From positions 1 through 64,000 of the forward strand of contig NZ_BMVO01000007.1 in NCBI RefSeq assembly GCF_014650755.1: a DNA stretch of 64,000 nt. Reading direction: 5' to 3'. This DNA is from Streptomyces chryseus (GTDB taxonomy: Bacteria; Actinomycetota; Actinomycetes; Streptomycetales; Streptomycetaceae). The position numbers and the translations under genes were made by a program. Under the pieces are notes generated by a model. It was not told the origin of the DNA. It saw only the letters and a list, made by a program, of their open reading frames with translations, and made no database searches. How positions within the stretch are numbered: the stretch's first letter is position 1; each line of letters begins with the position of its first letter. Shown one piece after another: positions 46,106 through 55,066 of the stretch.

Positions 46106-46187
46106 GCCCGGATGGTGGAATGCAGACACGGCGAGCTTAAACCTCGCTGCCCCTCGGGGCGTGCCGGTTCGAGTCCGGCTCCGGGCA
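46106..46187 (+). tRNA. bldA: tRNA-Leu(UAA), bldA
   Basis: 82 nt without an encoded CCA. The acceptor stem GCCCGGA (46106-46112) pairs with TCCGGGC (46180-46186), discriminator A at 46187. The anticodon stem GCGAG/CTCGC encloses the loop CTTAAAC with anticodon TAA (46138-46140). A long variable arm (TGCCCCTCGGGGCG) marks a class II leucine tRNA. It reads UUA, the rarest codon in Streptomyces, and in that genus (bldA) it controls aerial growth and antibiotic production. TTA codons occur in the esterase at 15269, the GT2 gene at 28515 and possibly the gene at 59009. Confidence 0.97.
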
Positions 46188-46289
46188 CGTCACGGTCTCA
46201 GAAAGATCCTCCCCTGGCACTAGGGTGTTCCTTTTGCTTTCCCATTACTCTTGAGTCAAGGCCACGCAGGGTGGCCATGGAGGAGTGAG

Positions 46290-47162
46290 ATGAGGAGCAG
46301 CAACCCGGTCTTCTCGCGACGGGGCTTCAGCCGCGACAACGGCACCGCGGGCTTCACCGCGGCACCGCAGGCCGGGGGCCCCGCCGTCGGTACGGCGCAG
46401 GGGAACCCGTACGCCCAGGGCGCCCCCGCGAACCCGTACGCGACCAACCCTTACGCCCAGCAGGACACGCAGTACGGCGCCCCGCAGGCGCCCGTACGCG
46501 GCAACGTCATGACGATGGACGACGTCGTCGCGCGGACGGGCATGACGCTCGGCCTCGTGATCGCCGGCGCCACCGTGGCCTGGGTGATGGACCTCGGCAT
46601 GGGCCTGGCCATCGGCGCCGCTCTCGTGGCGATGGTGCTCGGGCTGGTGCAGTCCTTCAAGCGCAAGCCCGTCCCCGCGATGATCCTGGCGTACGCCGCC
46701 TTCGAGGGCGTCTTCCTCGGCGCGCTCAGCAACTACGTGAACACGTACGTGGCCGAGGGCGCGGCGATGCAGGCGGTACTGGGCACGATGGCGGTCTTCG
46801 TCACCATGCTCGTCCTGTACAAGACCCGGATCATCCGCGTCACCCAGCGCTTCACGCGCTACCTGATGATCGCCACGATCAGCTTCCTGGTCCTGACCTC
46901 CGTGAACCTGCTGTTCATGGTGTTCGGCGGCGGCGACGGCCTCGGCTTCCGCAGCGGCGGGATGGGCATCCTCTTCGGTGTCGTCGGCGTGCTGCTCGGC
47001 GCGTTCTTCCTCGCCCTGGACTTCAAGCAGGTCGAGGACGGCGTCGCCTACGGCGCTCCGCGCGAGGAGTCCTGGATGGCGGCCTTCGGCCTCACCATGA
47101 CCCTGGTGTGGATCTACCTGGAGATGCTGCGGCTGGTCTCCATCCTCAGCGGCGACGACTAG
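46290..47162 (+). CDS. Bax inhibitor-1/YccA family membrane protein
   Basis: 290 residues; ATG 46290 directly behind GGAGGAG. A ~85-residue disordered N-terminus with NPYAxxNPYA-type repeats is followed by about seven membrane helices of the BI-1/YccA family (TGMTLGLVIAGATVAWV, YAAFEGVFLGALSNYV, LDFKQVEDGVAYGAP). Bacterial members are implicated in calcium/proton leak or membrane-protease control; the role in actinomycetes is not established. It has its own promoter region after the tRNA gene and a terminator behind it. Confidence 0.9.
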   Translation: MRSSNPVFSRRGFSRDNGTAGFTAAPQAGGPAVGTAQGNPYAQGAPANPYATNPYAQQDTQYGAPQAPVRGNVMTMDDVVARTGMTLGLVIAGATVAWVMDLGMGLAIGAALVAMVLGLVQSFKRKPVPAMILAYAAFEGVFLGALSNYVNTYVAEGAAMQAVLGTMAVFVTMLVLYKTRIIRVTQRFTRYLMIATISFLVLTSVNLLFMVFGGGDGLGFRSGGMGILFGVVGVLLGAFFLALDFKQVEDGVAYGAPREESWMAAFGLTMTLVWIYLEMLRLVSILSGDD

Positions 47163-47185
47163 TCACCGCGGGGCACCATGCGCAG

Positions 47186-47216
47186 GGGCCCGTCCGGCGA
47201 CACGCCGGGCGGGCCC
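47186..47216. terminator. Terminator after the BI-1 gene
   Basis: GGGCCCGTCCGGC (47186-47198) pairs with GCCGGGCGGGCCC (47204-47216) with one mismatch and a 5-nt loop, between convergent genes. Confidence 0.75.
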
Positions 47217-47257
47217 TTCCGCATGTCCGACGGCCGCGGCCGGCCGGCGGGGGAGGG

Positions 47258-47488
47258 CTAGAGCAGCCGCCGGGCGGCGCGCCTCAGGTCGTACTCGTGG
47301 ATGATCGCTTTGGCGTGACCGTAGGCGAGATTGTGTTCACTCCGAAGCCAGCTCACCTTCTCCTCGAAGCGGAAGAGAGCGGGGCCGTCGTCTACGGCGC
47401 GGAGCCAGTCGGAGACTTCACGACCGGTGCAGTGGGGGATTCGGGAGAGCAGGTTCTGGTGGGTCTCTTCGGAGAAGACTTGGGACAT
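47258..47488 (-). CDS. DUF4287 small protein
   Basis: 76 residues. ATG 47488 has GGAGG upstream. The sequence MSQVFSEETHQNLLSRIPHCTGREVSDWL...LAYGHAKAIIHEYDLRRA is the compact all-helical DUF4287 domain, here as a stand-alone protein. The function is unknown. It is divergent from the conserved hypothetical at 47589, sharing a ~100-bp control region. Confidence 0.85.
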   Translation of the reverse strand: MSQVFSEETHQNLLSRIPHCTGREVSDWLRAVDDGPALFRFEEKVSWLRSEHNLAYGHAKAIIHEYDLRRAARRLL

Positions 47489-47588
47489 TCGGCGCCTCCG
47501 GACGCATTGCGCGAGTGCTCCTTCATGTCACCGTGCCTGAGTGTTCGCCCGTTGGCAACAGTGCCGGAAGGGCGCGTAGGGTCGCGGA

Positions 47589-47936
47589 GTGCTCGATACA
47601 ACGCCCCTGACGGCCGCCGTGGACCGATTCGCCGACCGGCTGCGCGCCGCCCCGCAGAGCAGGCTCCAGCGCGGGGCCGCCGCCGAAGGGCTGGCGCTGG
47701 CCAGGGAATTGTCCGTACGGGCGCAGCGGCTGGAGGAGCCGGGGCGCGAGGCGCGGATCATGCCGGACGCGGGCGTCTTCGTGGTGGCCGACCAACTGGC
47801 CGTGGCGGGTCATGACTTGGTCCAGGCGCTGCGCGCGGCCTGCGCGCCGGAACGCGGGACGGCCCCGTCCGTCGCGGCGGGACTGGAAGAGGCCGTGGGC
47901 CTGGTGGAGGCGGCGGCGGGGCGGGCCGGGCTTTGA
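47589..47936 (+). CDS. Conserved hypothetical helical protein
   Basis: 115 residues, Ala/Arg-rich and predicted fully helical (TAAVDRFADRLRAAPQSRLQRGAAAEGLALARELSVRAQRLEE). GTG 47589 lies 6 nt after TAGGGT and has no ribosome site, which fits a leaderless mRNA. Codon usage is normal for the genome. I do not recognise a domain with a known function; the short 115-residue size and position next to the DUF4287 gene suggest a Streptomyces-specific conserved protein. Confidence 0.65.
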   Translation: MLDTTPLTAAVDRFADRLRAAPQSRLQRGAAAEGLALARELSVRAQRLEEPGREARIMPDAGVFVVADQLAVAGHDLVQALRAACAPERGTAPSVAAGLEEAVGLVEAAAGRAGL

Positions 47937-48061
47937 GGGGGATCGGAGCGGGGTCCGGGTGGGCCGGCTCCGGGCTCCGCGGGGGCTCGCGCGGGCCGGA
48001 CCATTGAGCGGGTCCGCGCGGGCCGGGGTTCGAGCAGGTCCGCGCGGGCTTCGAGGTCGGG

Positions 48062-48934
48062 CTAGATCGACGCGATGACGCGGTCGGCGAGGATGTAGAC
48101 GCTTTCCTCGCCGCAGGAGAAGGTCAGGGCGTACGCGCCGGAGATGCCGGAGCCGCCGAGCAGGACCGGGGACTCACCGCCGCGCAGCGACTCGGCGAGG
48201 CGCTCGGCGGTCTCGCGGTGGCCGGGGGTCATGCAGAGCGTCGTACCGTCCGTGAACACGTACACGTCGAGGGTGCCGAGCGGTCCCGGGCGCACATCGG
48301 CGAGCGCGGTGCGGGCGGCGGCGAGCTCTTCGAGGCGGGTCACGGTGCGCTCGTGGTCGCCCACGGCGCCCGGCGTCTGGCCCGCGACACCGGGTTCGAT
48401 CCTGTTCGCGGCGTTCGAGGGGTGGCGGCGGCGTGCGGCCGCGAGCTCGGGGGAGTCCTCGGGGAAGGCGTCGGCCGGCTCCAGGTCGTCGAGGCCCTCC
48501 AGGGCGTCGGCGCCGTCCAGGGCTTCGAGCGCCTCGTACGCGTCGATCGACTCCAGGCCGGTGAAGTCGGCCTGGCGCGGCACGAAGAACGGGGGCGTGT
48601 CGTCGCCGAGACCGGTCAGGCCGCCCAGCAGCGACGGGGCGTCGGCGGCGTCACGGGCCTCCTGCGCGGCCCAGAAGGCGCGCGCCTCGGCCAGCTCGCG
48701 CTCCCGTTCCTCGGCGAGTGCCTCGGCCACCGCTGCCCGTATCCCGTCCGCGTCTGCGGCCCGGGTCTGCTGGGGGACGGCGGCCCCGGAACGGCCGAAC
48801 GCGGCGGCTGCCGTCAGCTCGGTGCGCAGGGCGGTGACCTGCTTGCGCAGTCCGTGGACCGCGTGCAGGGCAGCGGCGCCCACGGCCGTGGCGGCGGCTG
48901 TGGTCAGCAACAGGGCAAGAGGCATGGCGCTCAC
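48062..48934 (-). CDS. Membrane-anchored coiled-coil hypothetical protein
   Basis: 290 residues. GTG 48934 has GGGAG 7 nt upstream. An N-terminal membrane helix (LALLLTTAAATAVGAAALHAV) is followed by a coiled coil (VHGLRKQVTALRTELT; AVAEALAEERERELAEARAFW). An acidic middle region with repeated ALDGADALEGLDDLE and a C-terminal globular part (LGTLDVYVFTDGTTLCMTPGHRETAERLAESL...YALTFSCGEESVYILADRVI) complete it. The C-terminal part looks like a small alpha/beta fold. I recognise no named domain. It is convergent with the gene at 47589; the 125-bp gap holds two GGTCCGCGCGGGC copies. Confidence 0.65.
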   Translation of the reverse strand: MSAMPLALLLTTAAATAVGAAALHAVHGLRKQVTALRTELTAAAAFGRSGAAVPQQTRAADADGIRAAVAEALAEERERELAEARAFWAAQEARDAADAPSLLGGLTGLGDDTPPFFVPRQADFTGLESIDAYEALEALDGADALEGLDDLEPADAFPEDSPELAAARRRHPSNAANRIEPGVAGQTPGAVGDHERTVTRLEELAAARTALADVRPGPLGTLDVYVFTDGTTLCMTPGHRETAERLAESLRGGESPVLLGGSGISGAYALTFSCGEESVYILADRVIASI

Positions 48935-49082
48935 TGACTTACTCCCGGTTTCATCGATCCCCCGACTTCCTACATCAGCTTGAGGTGAGTGCGCGCCATC
49001 TGTCAGTGCATTACGTCACGAAATGGACAGGTCTTTTGCCTCGCGGTTCTCCCCCAGAACGCTGTTGACCTGGGGATATGGC

Positions 49083-49117
49083 TCTCCCCCAGGAGATAGG
49101 TCACATCCTGGGGGAGA
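49083..49117 (-). terminator. Hairpin downstream of the thiolase gene
   Basis: TCTCCCCCAGG (49083-49093) pairs perfectly with CCTGGGGGAGA (49107-49117), 13-nt loop; it lies 41 bp past the thiolase stop. A further CTCCCCCAG copy at 49049-49057 makes an alternative partner for the right arm. Confidence 0.65.
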
Positions 49118-49157
49118 TTGGGTCACGAACCGGGTGCGGCCAAAGCCGCCCCGAGGG

Positions 49158-50378
49158 TCAGCTGAGGCGCTCGATGACCATGGCCATGCCCTGGCCGCCG
49201 CCCACGCACATCGTCTCCAGGCCGAACTGCTTGTCGTGGAACTGGAGGCTGTTGATCAGCGTGCCGGTGATGCGCGCGCCGGTCATGCCGAAGGGGTGGC
49301 CGACGGCGATGGCGCCACCGTTGACGTTGACCTTGTCCAGGTCCAGGCCGAGGTCCTGGTAGGACGGGATGACCTGGGCGGCGAAGGCCTCGTTGATCTC
49401 CGCGAGGTCGATGTCGCCGATGCTCAGCCCGGCGCGCTTGAGCGCCTGCCGGCTGGCCTCGACCGGGCCGTACCCCATGATCTCGGGGGAGAGTCCGGAG
49501 ACGCCGGTCGACACGATCCGCGCCAGCGGGGTCAGGCCCAGCTCGCGCGCCTTGGTGTCGCTCATGATGACGAGGGCGGCGGCGCCGTCGTTCAGCGGGC
49601 AGCAGTTGGCGGCGGTGACGCGGCCGTCGGGGCGGAAGACGGGCTTGAGGCCCTGGACGCCTTCGAGGGTGACGCCGGCGCGGGGGCCGTCGTCCTGCGA
49701 CACGACGGTGCCGTCGGGGGTCGTGACCGGGGTGATCTCGCGCTCCCAGAAGCCGTTCTTGATGGCCTGCTCCGCGAGGTTCTGCGACCGTACGCCGAAC
49801 TCGTCCATCTCGGCGCGGGTGATGCCCTTGAGGCGGGCGAGGTTCTCGGCGGTCTGCCCCATCGCGATGTACGCGTCCGGGACGAGGCCGTCCTCGCGCG
49901 GGTCGTGCCAGTCCGCGCCCTCGCTCTGCGCGACGGCGGCGGTACGGGCCTCCGCGTCGGCGAACAGTGGGTTGTGGGTGTCCGGGAGGCTGTCCGAGTT
50001 GCCCTTGACGGAGCGGGACACCATCTCGACACCGGCCGAGATGAAGACGTCGCCCTCGCCGGCCTTGATGGCGTGCAGCGCCATGCGCGAGGTCTGGAGG
50101 GAGGAGGAACAGTACCGGGTGACGGTGCAGCCCGGGAGGTGGTCCATGCCCATCTGCACCGCGACGATGCGGCCCAGGTTGTGGCCCTGCTCGCCGCCGG
50201 GGAGGCCGCAGCCGAGCATGAGGTCGTCGATGTCACGGGGGTCGAGCTCGGGCACCTTGGCGAGGGCGGCCTGCACGATGGTGGCGGTCAGGTCGTCGGG
50301 CCGCAGGTCCTTCAGCGAGCCCTTGAACGCGCGGCCGATGGGGGAACGGGCGGTGGAAACGATCACTGCTTCGGGCAC
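49158..50378 (-). CDS. Acetyl-CoA C-acyltransferase (thiolase)
   Basis: 406 residues. GTG 50378 with GGAG upstream. Thiolase active-site residues are all present: nucleophile Cys90 in RYCSSSLQ, His361 in [10 protein letters not shown] and Cys391 in [17 protein letters not shown] and [10 protein letters not shown] blocks are also canonical. It carries out thiolytic cleavage of 3-ketoacyl-CoA in beta-oxidation (or the reverse condensation). It stands alone, with no fadB or acyl-CoA dehydrogenase adjacent, as in many Streptomyces core genomes. Confidence 0.95.
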   Translation of the reverse strand: MPEAVIVSTARSPIGRAFKGSLKDLRPDDLTATIVQAALAKVPELDPRDIDDLMLGCGLPGGEQGHNLGRIVAVQMGMDHLPGCTVTRYCSSSLQTSRMALHAIKAGEGDVFISAGVEMVSRSVKGNSDSLPDTHNPLFADAEARTAAVAQSEGADWHDPREDGLVPDAYIAMGQTAENLARLKGITRAEMDEFGVRSQNLAEQAIKNGFWEREITPVTTPDGTVVSQDDGPRAGVTLEGVQGLKPVFRPDGRVTAANCCPLNDGAAALVIMSDTKARELGLTPLARIVSTGVSGLSPEIMGYGPVEASRQALKRAGLSIGDIDLAEINEAFAAQVIPSYQDLGLDLDKVNVNGGAIAVGHPFGMTGARITGTLINSLQFHDKQFGLETMCVGGGQGMAMVIERLS

Positions 50379-50584
50379 GACGGCTCCATGAGGGCGAGAA
50401 GGCGATTGGCACGGCTGAATGGGAAGTTACCCGCACGTATGGCTCGGGTCATCGTGCGGACCATGTGATGCGGGCCTCTTTTCTAAGCGGTCGCTCAGTG
50501 AGGTGGGGGTTGGTTTCCCTGTGTGCAGGTCTGTGAAACGGGGGTGGGGTGGTGGGTGGCCTTGGCCCCCGCCGCGTTCTCAGC

Positions 50585-50626
50585 CCGTCCGGCGTTTGAG
50601 GACCGGGGTCCGGGGCGGAGCCCCGG
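50585..50626 (+). repeat. Dispersed intergenic repeat (GGCGTTTGAGGACC type), copy 1
   Basis: A unit beginning CCGTCCGGCGTTTGAGGACC and ending in a GGGGC/GCCCC hairpin. A second copy lies inverted at 62521-62564; the two agree at about 40 of 44 aligned positions. The GTCCGGCGTTTGAGGAC word is, from memory, extremely frequent between Streptomyces genes. Confidence 0.7.
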
Positions 50627-50830
50627 TTCGGGAAGGGGCGGGTCGGGGAAAGCCCCGCGCAGCGGCATCCCGGTGCCTGCGCACCCCCCCCCGCAGCGGC
50701 ACCCTGGGGCCTGCGCACCAGCGCCCCGCTGCGCTCCGGCACCCGGGACTAGCGCACCCCTGCCCCGCGCCCCCGGCGGCCCCCGCAGCGGCAGCACTCC
50801 GGGGCCTACACACCCGCGCCCCTCGCTACG

Positions 50831-50908
50831 GCACCCGTACCCCGCGCGGCGCACCCGTACCCCGCGCGGCGCACCCGTACCCCGCGCGGCGCACCCGTAC
50901 CGCGTGCC
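50831..50908 (+). repeat. 20-bp tandem repeat, 3.5 copies
   Basis: Unit GCACCCGTACCCCGCGCGGC at 50831-50850, 50851-50870 and 50871-50890 (identical), then a partial copy that runs to the stop codon of the SGNH gene. The 531-bp gap 50379-50909 otherwise contains only the dispersed repeat and GC-rich low-complexity sequence; no gene is supported. Confidence 0.9.
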
Positions 50909-50909
50909 C

Positions 50910-51926
50910 CTACAGCGCCCGGCGTGGCTCCGAAGGGGAGCGGGCCGGCTCCGTCGAGGCCGGGAGGCGCCGGCGCCTCCGGTGCTTCAGCAGGGCCCAC
51001 GGCGCCCGCGCGGCCGTGACCTCGGTACCGGCGGCCGAAGCCGCCTCCGCCGCCGCCTGCGCGACCGGCAGCATGTCCTCGTCGCGCGAGGCGTCCAGCC
51101 GGTCCGACTCCGGCCACAGCCCCAGCGCCGCGCACAGCGTGGGCAGCACGGCCATGGCCGCCGTCGCGTACCCCTCCGCCGAGGGGTGGTAGTTGTCCGG
51201 CCCGAACAGTTCGCGCGGGTTCGCCAGGAACTCCGGCCCCAGCAGGTCGCCCAGCGACACCGTGCGCCCGCCCTGCTCCACCGTCCCGATCGTCTGCGCC
51301 GCCGCGAGCTGCCGCGACACGCGCCGGGCCAGCCAGCGCAGCGGCTGGTAGACGGGCTCGATCGTGCCCAGGTCGGGACAGGTGCCGACGACCACCTCCG
51401 CTCCCGCCGTGCGCAGGCGGCGTACCGCCGAAGCGAGGTGGCGGACCGACTGCGTGGGCGGCATCCGGTGCGTGACGTCGTTCGCGCCGATCATGATCAC
51501 GCAGACGTCCGGCAGCCGCTCCCGGTCCGCCAGTGCGACCGTGACCTGCCGCTCAAGATCGTCCGACTGCGCCCCCGGCTGCGCCACGTTCCGCAGCGCC
51601 ACCGGACGCTCCGCCACCGCCGCGAGGCCGGACGCGAGCAGCGCCCCCGGCGTCTGCCCGGCCCGGCGTACGCCCTGGCCCGCGGCCGTGGAGTCGCCGA
51701 GCATGGCGAGCCGCAGCGGGGCGTCCATGGGGTATCCGGCGAGCGGCATCCCGTACAGCCCGTCCGCCAGCGGAGGTACCGGTGCCCGCCCGCCGCCCAC
51801 CGACCGCTTGGCCAGCTGCACCTCGGCAAGGAAGATCCCCACCGCGGCCGCGCCGACCAGACCGATCCCGCCCCCTCCGTACGCCGCGCCAGCGGCGATC
51901 CGCCGTGCCACCCTTGCTCTCGACAC
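50910..51926 (-). CDS. SGNH/GDSL hydrolase with N-terminal membrane anchor
   Basis: 338 residues from GTG 51926; GTG 51938 is also in frame but overlaps a perfect AGGAGGTGG ribosome site, so the later start is preferred. A single hydrophobic segment (GGIGLVGAAAVGIFLAEV) near the N-terminus anchors or exports it. SGNH motifs: MLGDSTAAG (nucleophile Ser about residue 79), MIGANDVTH, and NYHPSAEGYA with the catalytic His. The C-terminal ~60 residues are a basic/Ala-rich extension. Esterase on an envelope or extracellular ester; the substrate is unknown. Upstream it is divergent from the cystathionine beta-synthase gene. Confidence 0.85.
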   Translation of the reverse strand: MSRARVARRIAAGAAYGGGGIGLVGAAAVGIFLAEVQLAKRSVGGGRAPVPPLADGLYGMPLAGYPMDAPLRLAMLGDSTAAGQGVRRAGQTPGALLASGLAAVAERPVALRNVAQPGAQSDDLERQVTVALADRERLPDVCVIMIGANDVTHRMPPTQSVRHLASAVRRLRTAGAEVVVGTCPDLGTIEPVYQPLRWLARRVSRQLAAAQTIGTVEQGGRTVSLGDLLGPEFLANPRELFGPDNYHPSAEGYATAAMAVLPTLCAALGLWPESDRLDASRDEDMLPVAQAAAEAASAAGTEVTAARAPWALLKHRRRRRLPASTEPARSPSEPRRAL

Positions 51927-52077
51927 CGTCGCAGCCACCTCCTCCAGGCCTTGAAGCCTCCACTCACCTGCTTACTGCCCGGTAGTGGGCGCTCTTCAAT
52001 CTCGTCCGAAGGTGAACGCGCCGTCGTCAGCCCTCTACGCTGGGCCGCATACCACCACGGAGACCCCGGAGCGCATC

Positions 52078-53472
52078 GTGCAATTTCACGACTCGATGAT
52101 CACCCTCGTCGGCAACACCCCGCTTGTGAGGCTGGGCAGCGTGACGGCCGGAATCCAGGCAACAGTCCTGGCCAAGGTCGAATACTTCAACCCCGGCGGA
52201 TCCGTGAAGGACCGGATCGCCCTGCGCATGATCGAGGCGGCGGAGGAGAGCGGCGCGCTCAAGCCCGGCGGCACGATCGTCGAACCCACGTCCGGCAACA
52301 CCGGTGTGGGCCTCGCCATCGTGGCGCAGCAAAAGGGTTACAAGTGCATCTTCGTCTGCCCGGACAAGGTGTCCACGGACAAGATCAACGTCCTGCGCGC
52401 GTACGGCGCCGAGGTCGTCGTATGCCCCACGGCCGTCGACCCCGAGCACCCCGACTCGTACTACAACGTCTCCGACCGCCTGGTGAGCGAGACGCCGGGC
52501 GCCTGGAAGCCCGACCAGTACAGCAACCCCAACAACCCGCGCTCGCACTACGAGACGACCGGTCCCGAGCTGTGGACGCAGACCGACGGGAAGATCACGC
52601 ACTTCGTCGCGGGCGTCGGCACCGGCGGCACGATCTCCGGCACCGGCCGCTACCTGAAGGAAGTCAGCGGCGGGAAGGTCAAGGTCATCGGCGCGGACCC
52701 CGAGGGCTCGGTGTACTCGGGTGGTTCGGGCCGGCCGTACCTGGTCGAGGGCGTCGGTGAGGACTTCTGGCCGTCGGCGTACGACGCGACCGTGACGGAC
52801 GAGATCATCGCGGTGTCGGACAAGGACTCGTTCCAGATGACGCGGCGCCTCGCCAAGGAGGAGGGCCTGCTGGTCGGCGGCTCCTGCGGCATGGCGGTCG
52901 TCGGCGCGCTGCGCGTGGCGGAGCGCCTCGGCCCGGATGACGTGGTGGTCGTACTGCTGCCGGACAGCGGCCGCGGCTACCTCAGCAAGATCTTCAACGA
53001 CGAGTGGATGGCCGACTACGGCTTCCTCGAGGAGTCGGGCCAGCACGCGAGCGTCGGCGACGTCCTGCGGTACAAGGAGGGCGACATGCCGAACCTCGTG
53101 CACATGCACCCGGAGGAGACGGTGGGTCAGGCGATCGAAGTGCTGCGCGAGTACGGCGTCTCGCAGATGCCGATCGTGAAGCCCGGCGCCGGACATCCGG
53201 ACGTCATGGCCGCGGAGGTCATCGGGTCCGTCGTCGAACGGGAGCTGCTGGACGCCCTGTTCGCGCAGCGCGCGCAGCTGGGAGACCCGCTGGAGAAGCA
53301 CATGAGTGCGCCGCTGCCGCAGGTCGGTTCCGGTGAGCCGGTGGAGGACCTGATGGCCGTGCTGGGCGGCAAGGGGCAGCACGACGCGGCGATCGTCCTG
53401 GTGGAGGGGAAGCCGACGGGCGTGGTGAGCCGGCAGGACCTGCTGGCGTTCCTGGCGAAGCCGCAGAGCTAG
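52078..53472 (+). CDS. Cystathionine beta-synthase
   Basis: 464 residues, GTG with GGAG 6 nt upstream. PLP fold type II: VGNTPLVRL, Schiff-base Lys44 in GGSVKDR, SGNTGVGLA, and GTGGTISGTGRYLK binding the cofactor phosphate. Residues ~335-464 contain a pair of CBS motifs (VGDVLRYKEGDMPNLVHMHPEETVGQAIEVL; AIVLVEGKPTGVVSRQDLLAFL). The CBS pair and YYNVSDRLVSETPGAWKPDQYSNP separate it from plain cysteine synthase. It condenses serine (or O-acetylserine) with homocysteine to cystathionine in reverse transsulfuration. It has no N-terminal heme domain. Confidence 0.93.
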   Translation: MQFHDSMITLVGNTPLVRLGSVTAGIQATVLAKVEYFNPGGSVKDRIALRMIEAAEESGALKPGGTIVEPTSGNTGVGLAIVAQQKGYKCIFVCPDKVSTDKINVLRAYGAEVVVCPTAVDPEHPDSYYNVSDRLVSETPGAWKPDQYSNPNNPRSHYETTGPELWTQTDGKITHFVAGVGTGGTISGTGRYLKEVSGGKVKVIGADPEGSVYSGGSGRPYLVEGVGEDFWPSAYDATVTDEIIAVSDKDSFQMTRRLAKEEGLLVGGSCGMAVVGALRVAERLGPDDVVVVLLPDSGRGYLSKIFNDEWMADYGFLEESGQHASVGDVLRYKEGDMPNLVHMHPEETVGQAIEVLREYGVSQMPIVKPGAGHPDVMAAEVIGSVVERELLDALFAQRAQLGDPLEKHMSAPLPQVGSGEPVEDLMAVLGGKGQHDAAIVLVEGKPTGVVSRQDLLAFLAKPQS

Positions 53473-53506
53473 GCGAAGCGGCAGAGTTGGGCGGGGCGGA
53501 GGGGCC

Positions 53507-53570
53507 GCTCGGCGAGGGGACGGCTCGGCGAGGGGACGGCTCGACGAGGGGACGGCTCGACGAGGGGCGC
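53507..53570 (+). repeat. 16-bp tandem repeat, 4 copies
   Basis: Units of GCTCG[GA]CGAGGGGACG at 53507, 53523, 53539 and 53555 just after the cystathionine beta-synthase gene. The gap 53473-53911 holds this array, the 7-bp array at 53821 and no supported gene. Confidence 0.9.
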
Positions 53571-53820
53571 GCCGGGCCGCAAATCCACGGCTTCGCGAAA
53601 GTGGTACGAGGGCGACACGTTCGCGCAGCACCGGCTTAACACGGCTCGTGCATCGTGGTTGTTGTCGGCGTCACGGACTACCGGAGCGGCTCCCGGACCT
53701 CCATGGACGCCTGGACGCGACGCCGGACCTGATCCCGGCCCGCGTCCCTCGCGGGGACCGCTGTCGTCCCGGCCCCCGGGCAACCGGGGGTGCGGCGGTT
53801 CCCGCGACATCCTCTTCTGG

Positions 53821-53848
53821 TGCGGGGTGCGGGGTGCGGGGTGCGGGG
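53821..53848 (+). repeat. 7-bp tandem repeat, 4 copies
   Basis: TGCGGGG repeated four times (53821-53848), then degenerate TGCGG/TGCACGG copies; likely length-polymorphic. Confidence 0.85.
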
Positions 53849-53911
53849 TGCGGTGCACGGTGCGCGCGGTTGCGGGCGCAGTTCGCCCAGTCGGATTCGC
53901 GCTCGGTCCGC

Positions 53912-54328
53912 TCAGTCCGTCCAGTCGGACTTGTCGCGCTTCCCGCGCAACCAGGGGAAGCCGCGCGCGGCATGGACGGCGTTGACGCCGACGATGCCGA
54001 GCCAGGCGACGACCAGGCCCTCGATGCCCGCGTTGGCCACGCCGATCGCCGACAGCGGGATGGCGAGGACCAGCGAGACCGCACCGAAGCCGAACCGTTC
54101 GCCGAAGCTCGACTCGCTCCGGGGCGGCTTCCCACCGCCTCTGGCGACGATCATCTGCTGCTCGGCGAGCTGGCGCCGGACGCGGCGGTCGACCGTACCG
54201 TCGAGCCGCTGCTCGACCTTCTCCAGGAACGACTCGATGAGCGCCGACTCGTAGTCGTCCCCGAGCTCCTTGCGCGCGTGCAAGGTCGCGTCGAGTTCCT
54301 TCTTCAGTTCAGGGTCGCGGGCTTCCAT
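53912..54328 (-). CDS. Conserved hypothetical protein with two membrane helices
   Basis: 138 residues. The N-terminal half is charged and helical (ELKKELDATLHARKELGDDYESALIESFLEKVEQRLDG), followed by RRVRRQLAEQQ, a Gly/Lys linker and two hydrophobic segments (FGAVSLVLAIPLSAIGVA; GLVVAWLGIVGVNAVHAA). This pattern, a helical DDYESALIESFLEKVE..LD stretch before a 2TM unit, is common in actinobacteria as an uncharacterised protein. ATG 54328 lies 7 nt after TAACGT and lacks a ribosome site. It is the last clearly core-like gene before the repeat region. Confidence 0.75.
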   Translation of the reverse strand: MEARDPELKKELDATLHARKELGDDYESALIESFLEKVEQRLDGTVDRRVRRQLAEQQMIVARGGGKPPRSESSFGERFGFGAVSLVLAIPLSAIGVANAGIEGLVVAWLGIVGVNAVHAARGFPWLRGKRDKSDWTD

Positions 54329-54400
54329 GGCTGCAACGTTACGGAGTGCCCAGGGCGTCGGCAGTGGGGGTAACCCCCCTTTCGGGGTGGGGGTTGGGGG

Positions 54401-54508
54401 GTACCACTGGTTGCTTCTGGGGGGTGTGGCTGGGGGCGTACCACTGGTTGTTCGGCGGGGTGGTTCTCGTCCGTACCACTGGTTGTTCGGCGGGGTGGTT
54501 CTCGGGCC
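54401..54508 (+). repeat. ~35-bp tandem repeat, 3 copies
   Basis: Units beginning GTACCACTGGTTG at 54401, 54438 and 54473; the last two are nearly identical for 31 bp and the first is diverged. There is no coding sequence around them. Confidence 0.85.
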
Positions 54509-54548
54509 GTCCCTGGCGCTTCAGGGTCGGTGGGCCGGGGTGGTGCGT

Positions 54549-54934
54549 CAAGGGCGCTCCTGCGTCGCCTTCGGCGATTGCGCTTCGCTTCACCCTTGAC
54601 CCACCACCCCGGCCCACCGCTGACGCTCAACAGGGGACGGCCCAAGAAGAAACGCCCAGCACGGCAGCAGGTCTGTTGGTGCGGGTGGGTTTGGTGGCTG
54701 TCGGGTGTGTGGGTGGGGCGCGGTAGCTTCCGGGGGTGGTGCGGCCCCAGTCTTGGCGGGTGCGGCGACGGTTGTTGGTGCGACTCCACCATTCCCACGC
54801 ACACCGACACCCAGGCCGGTAAGTGGTCGGCATGGCCGGGTGACCTGCGGACCGTGCTGCCTGCGGGTGGGGCGCGAGAGTGGGGTGGGGTGACTCGGGT
54901 GGTGTGGCGTCCACCCCCACCGGAGACCGCCCGG
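54549..54934 (+). repeat. Left arm of a long diverged inverted repeat
   Basis: This segment reappears in reverse complement at 57298-57687. Shared blocks include TCAAGGGCGCTCCTGCGTCG with TTCGGCGAT, GGTGGTGCGGCCCCAGTCT, GCGACGGTTGTTGGTGCGAC, and GGCGTCCACCCCCACCGGA. The arms enclose about 2.4 kb with the IS element and direct repeats. Confidence 0.75.
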
Positions 54935-55066
54935 AGCGCAGGCACGGTGCTGGGGTGAGTGGGCGGAAGGGCACCCGGGGGGTGGGAGTTGGGAGGGGCC
55001 GGCCGACGACGGCCTGGAGGGGCGAGCCGGCCGAGGGCCGCCGGTCGAGCCGCGCCAGCGGGGCGG

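Noticed and set aside
46260..46276. GGCCAC-N5-GTGGCC before the BI-1 gene as an operator
   Set aside because: It is only 6 bp per arm, common by chance at this GC content, with no second copy.
50831..50908. Regular 20-bp repeats considered as a CRISPR array
   Set aside because: The units are contiguous with no unique spacers and no cas genes are nearby; it is a tandem minisatellite.
54304..54945. 213-codon Pro/His/Arg-rich minus-strand frame in the repeat region
   Set aside because: It spans tandem repeats and an inverted-repeat arm, has no ribosome site and no domain, and is explained by the repeats.
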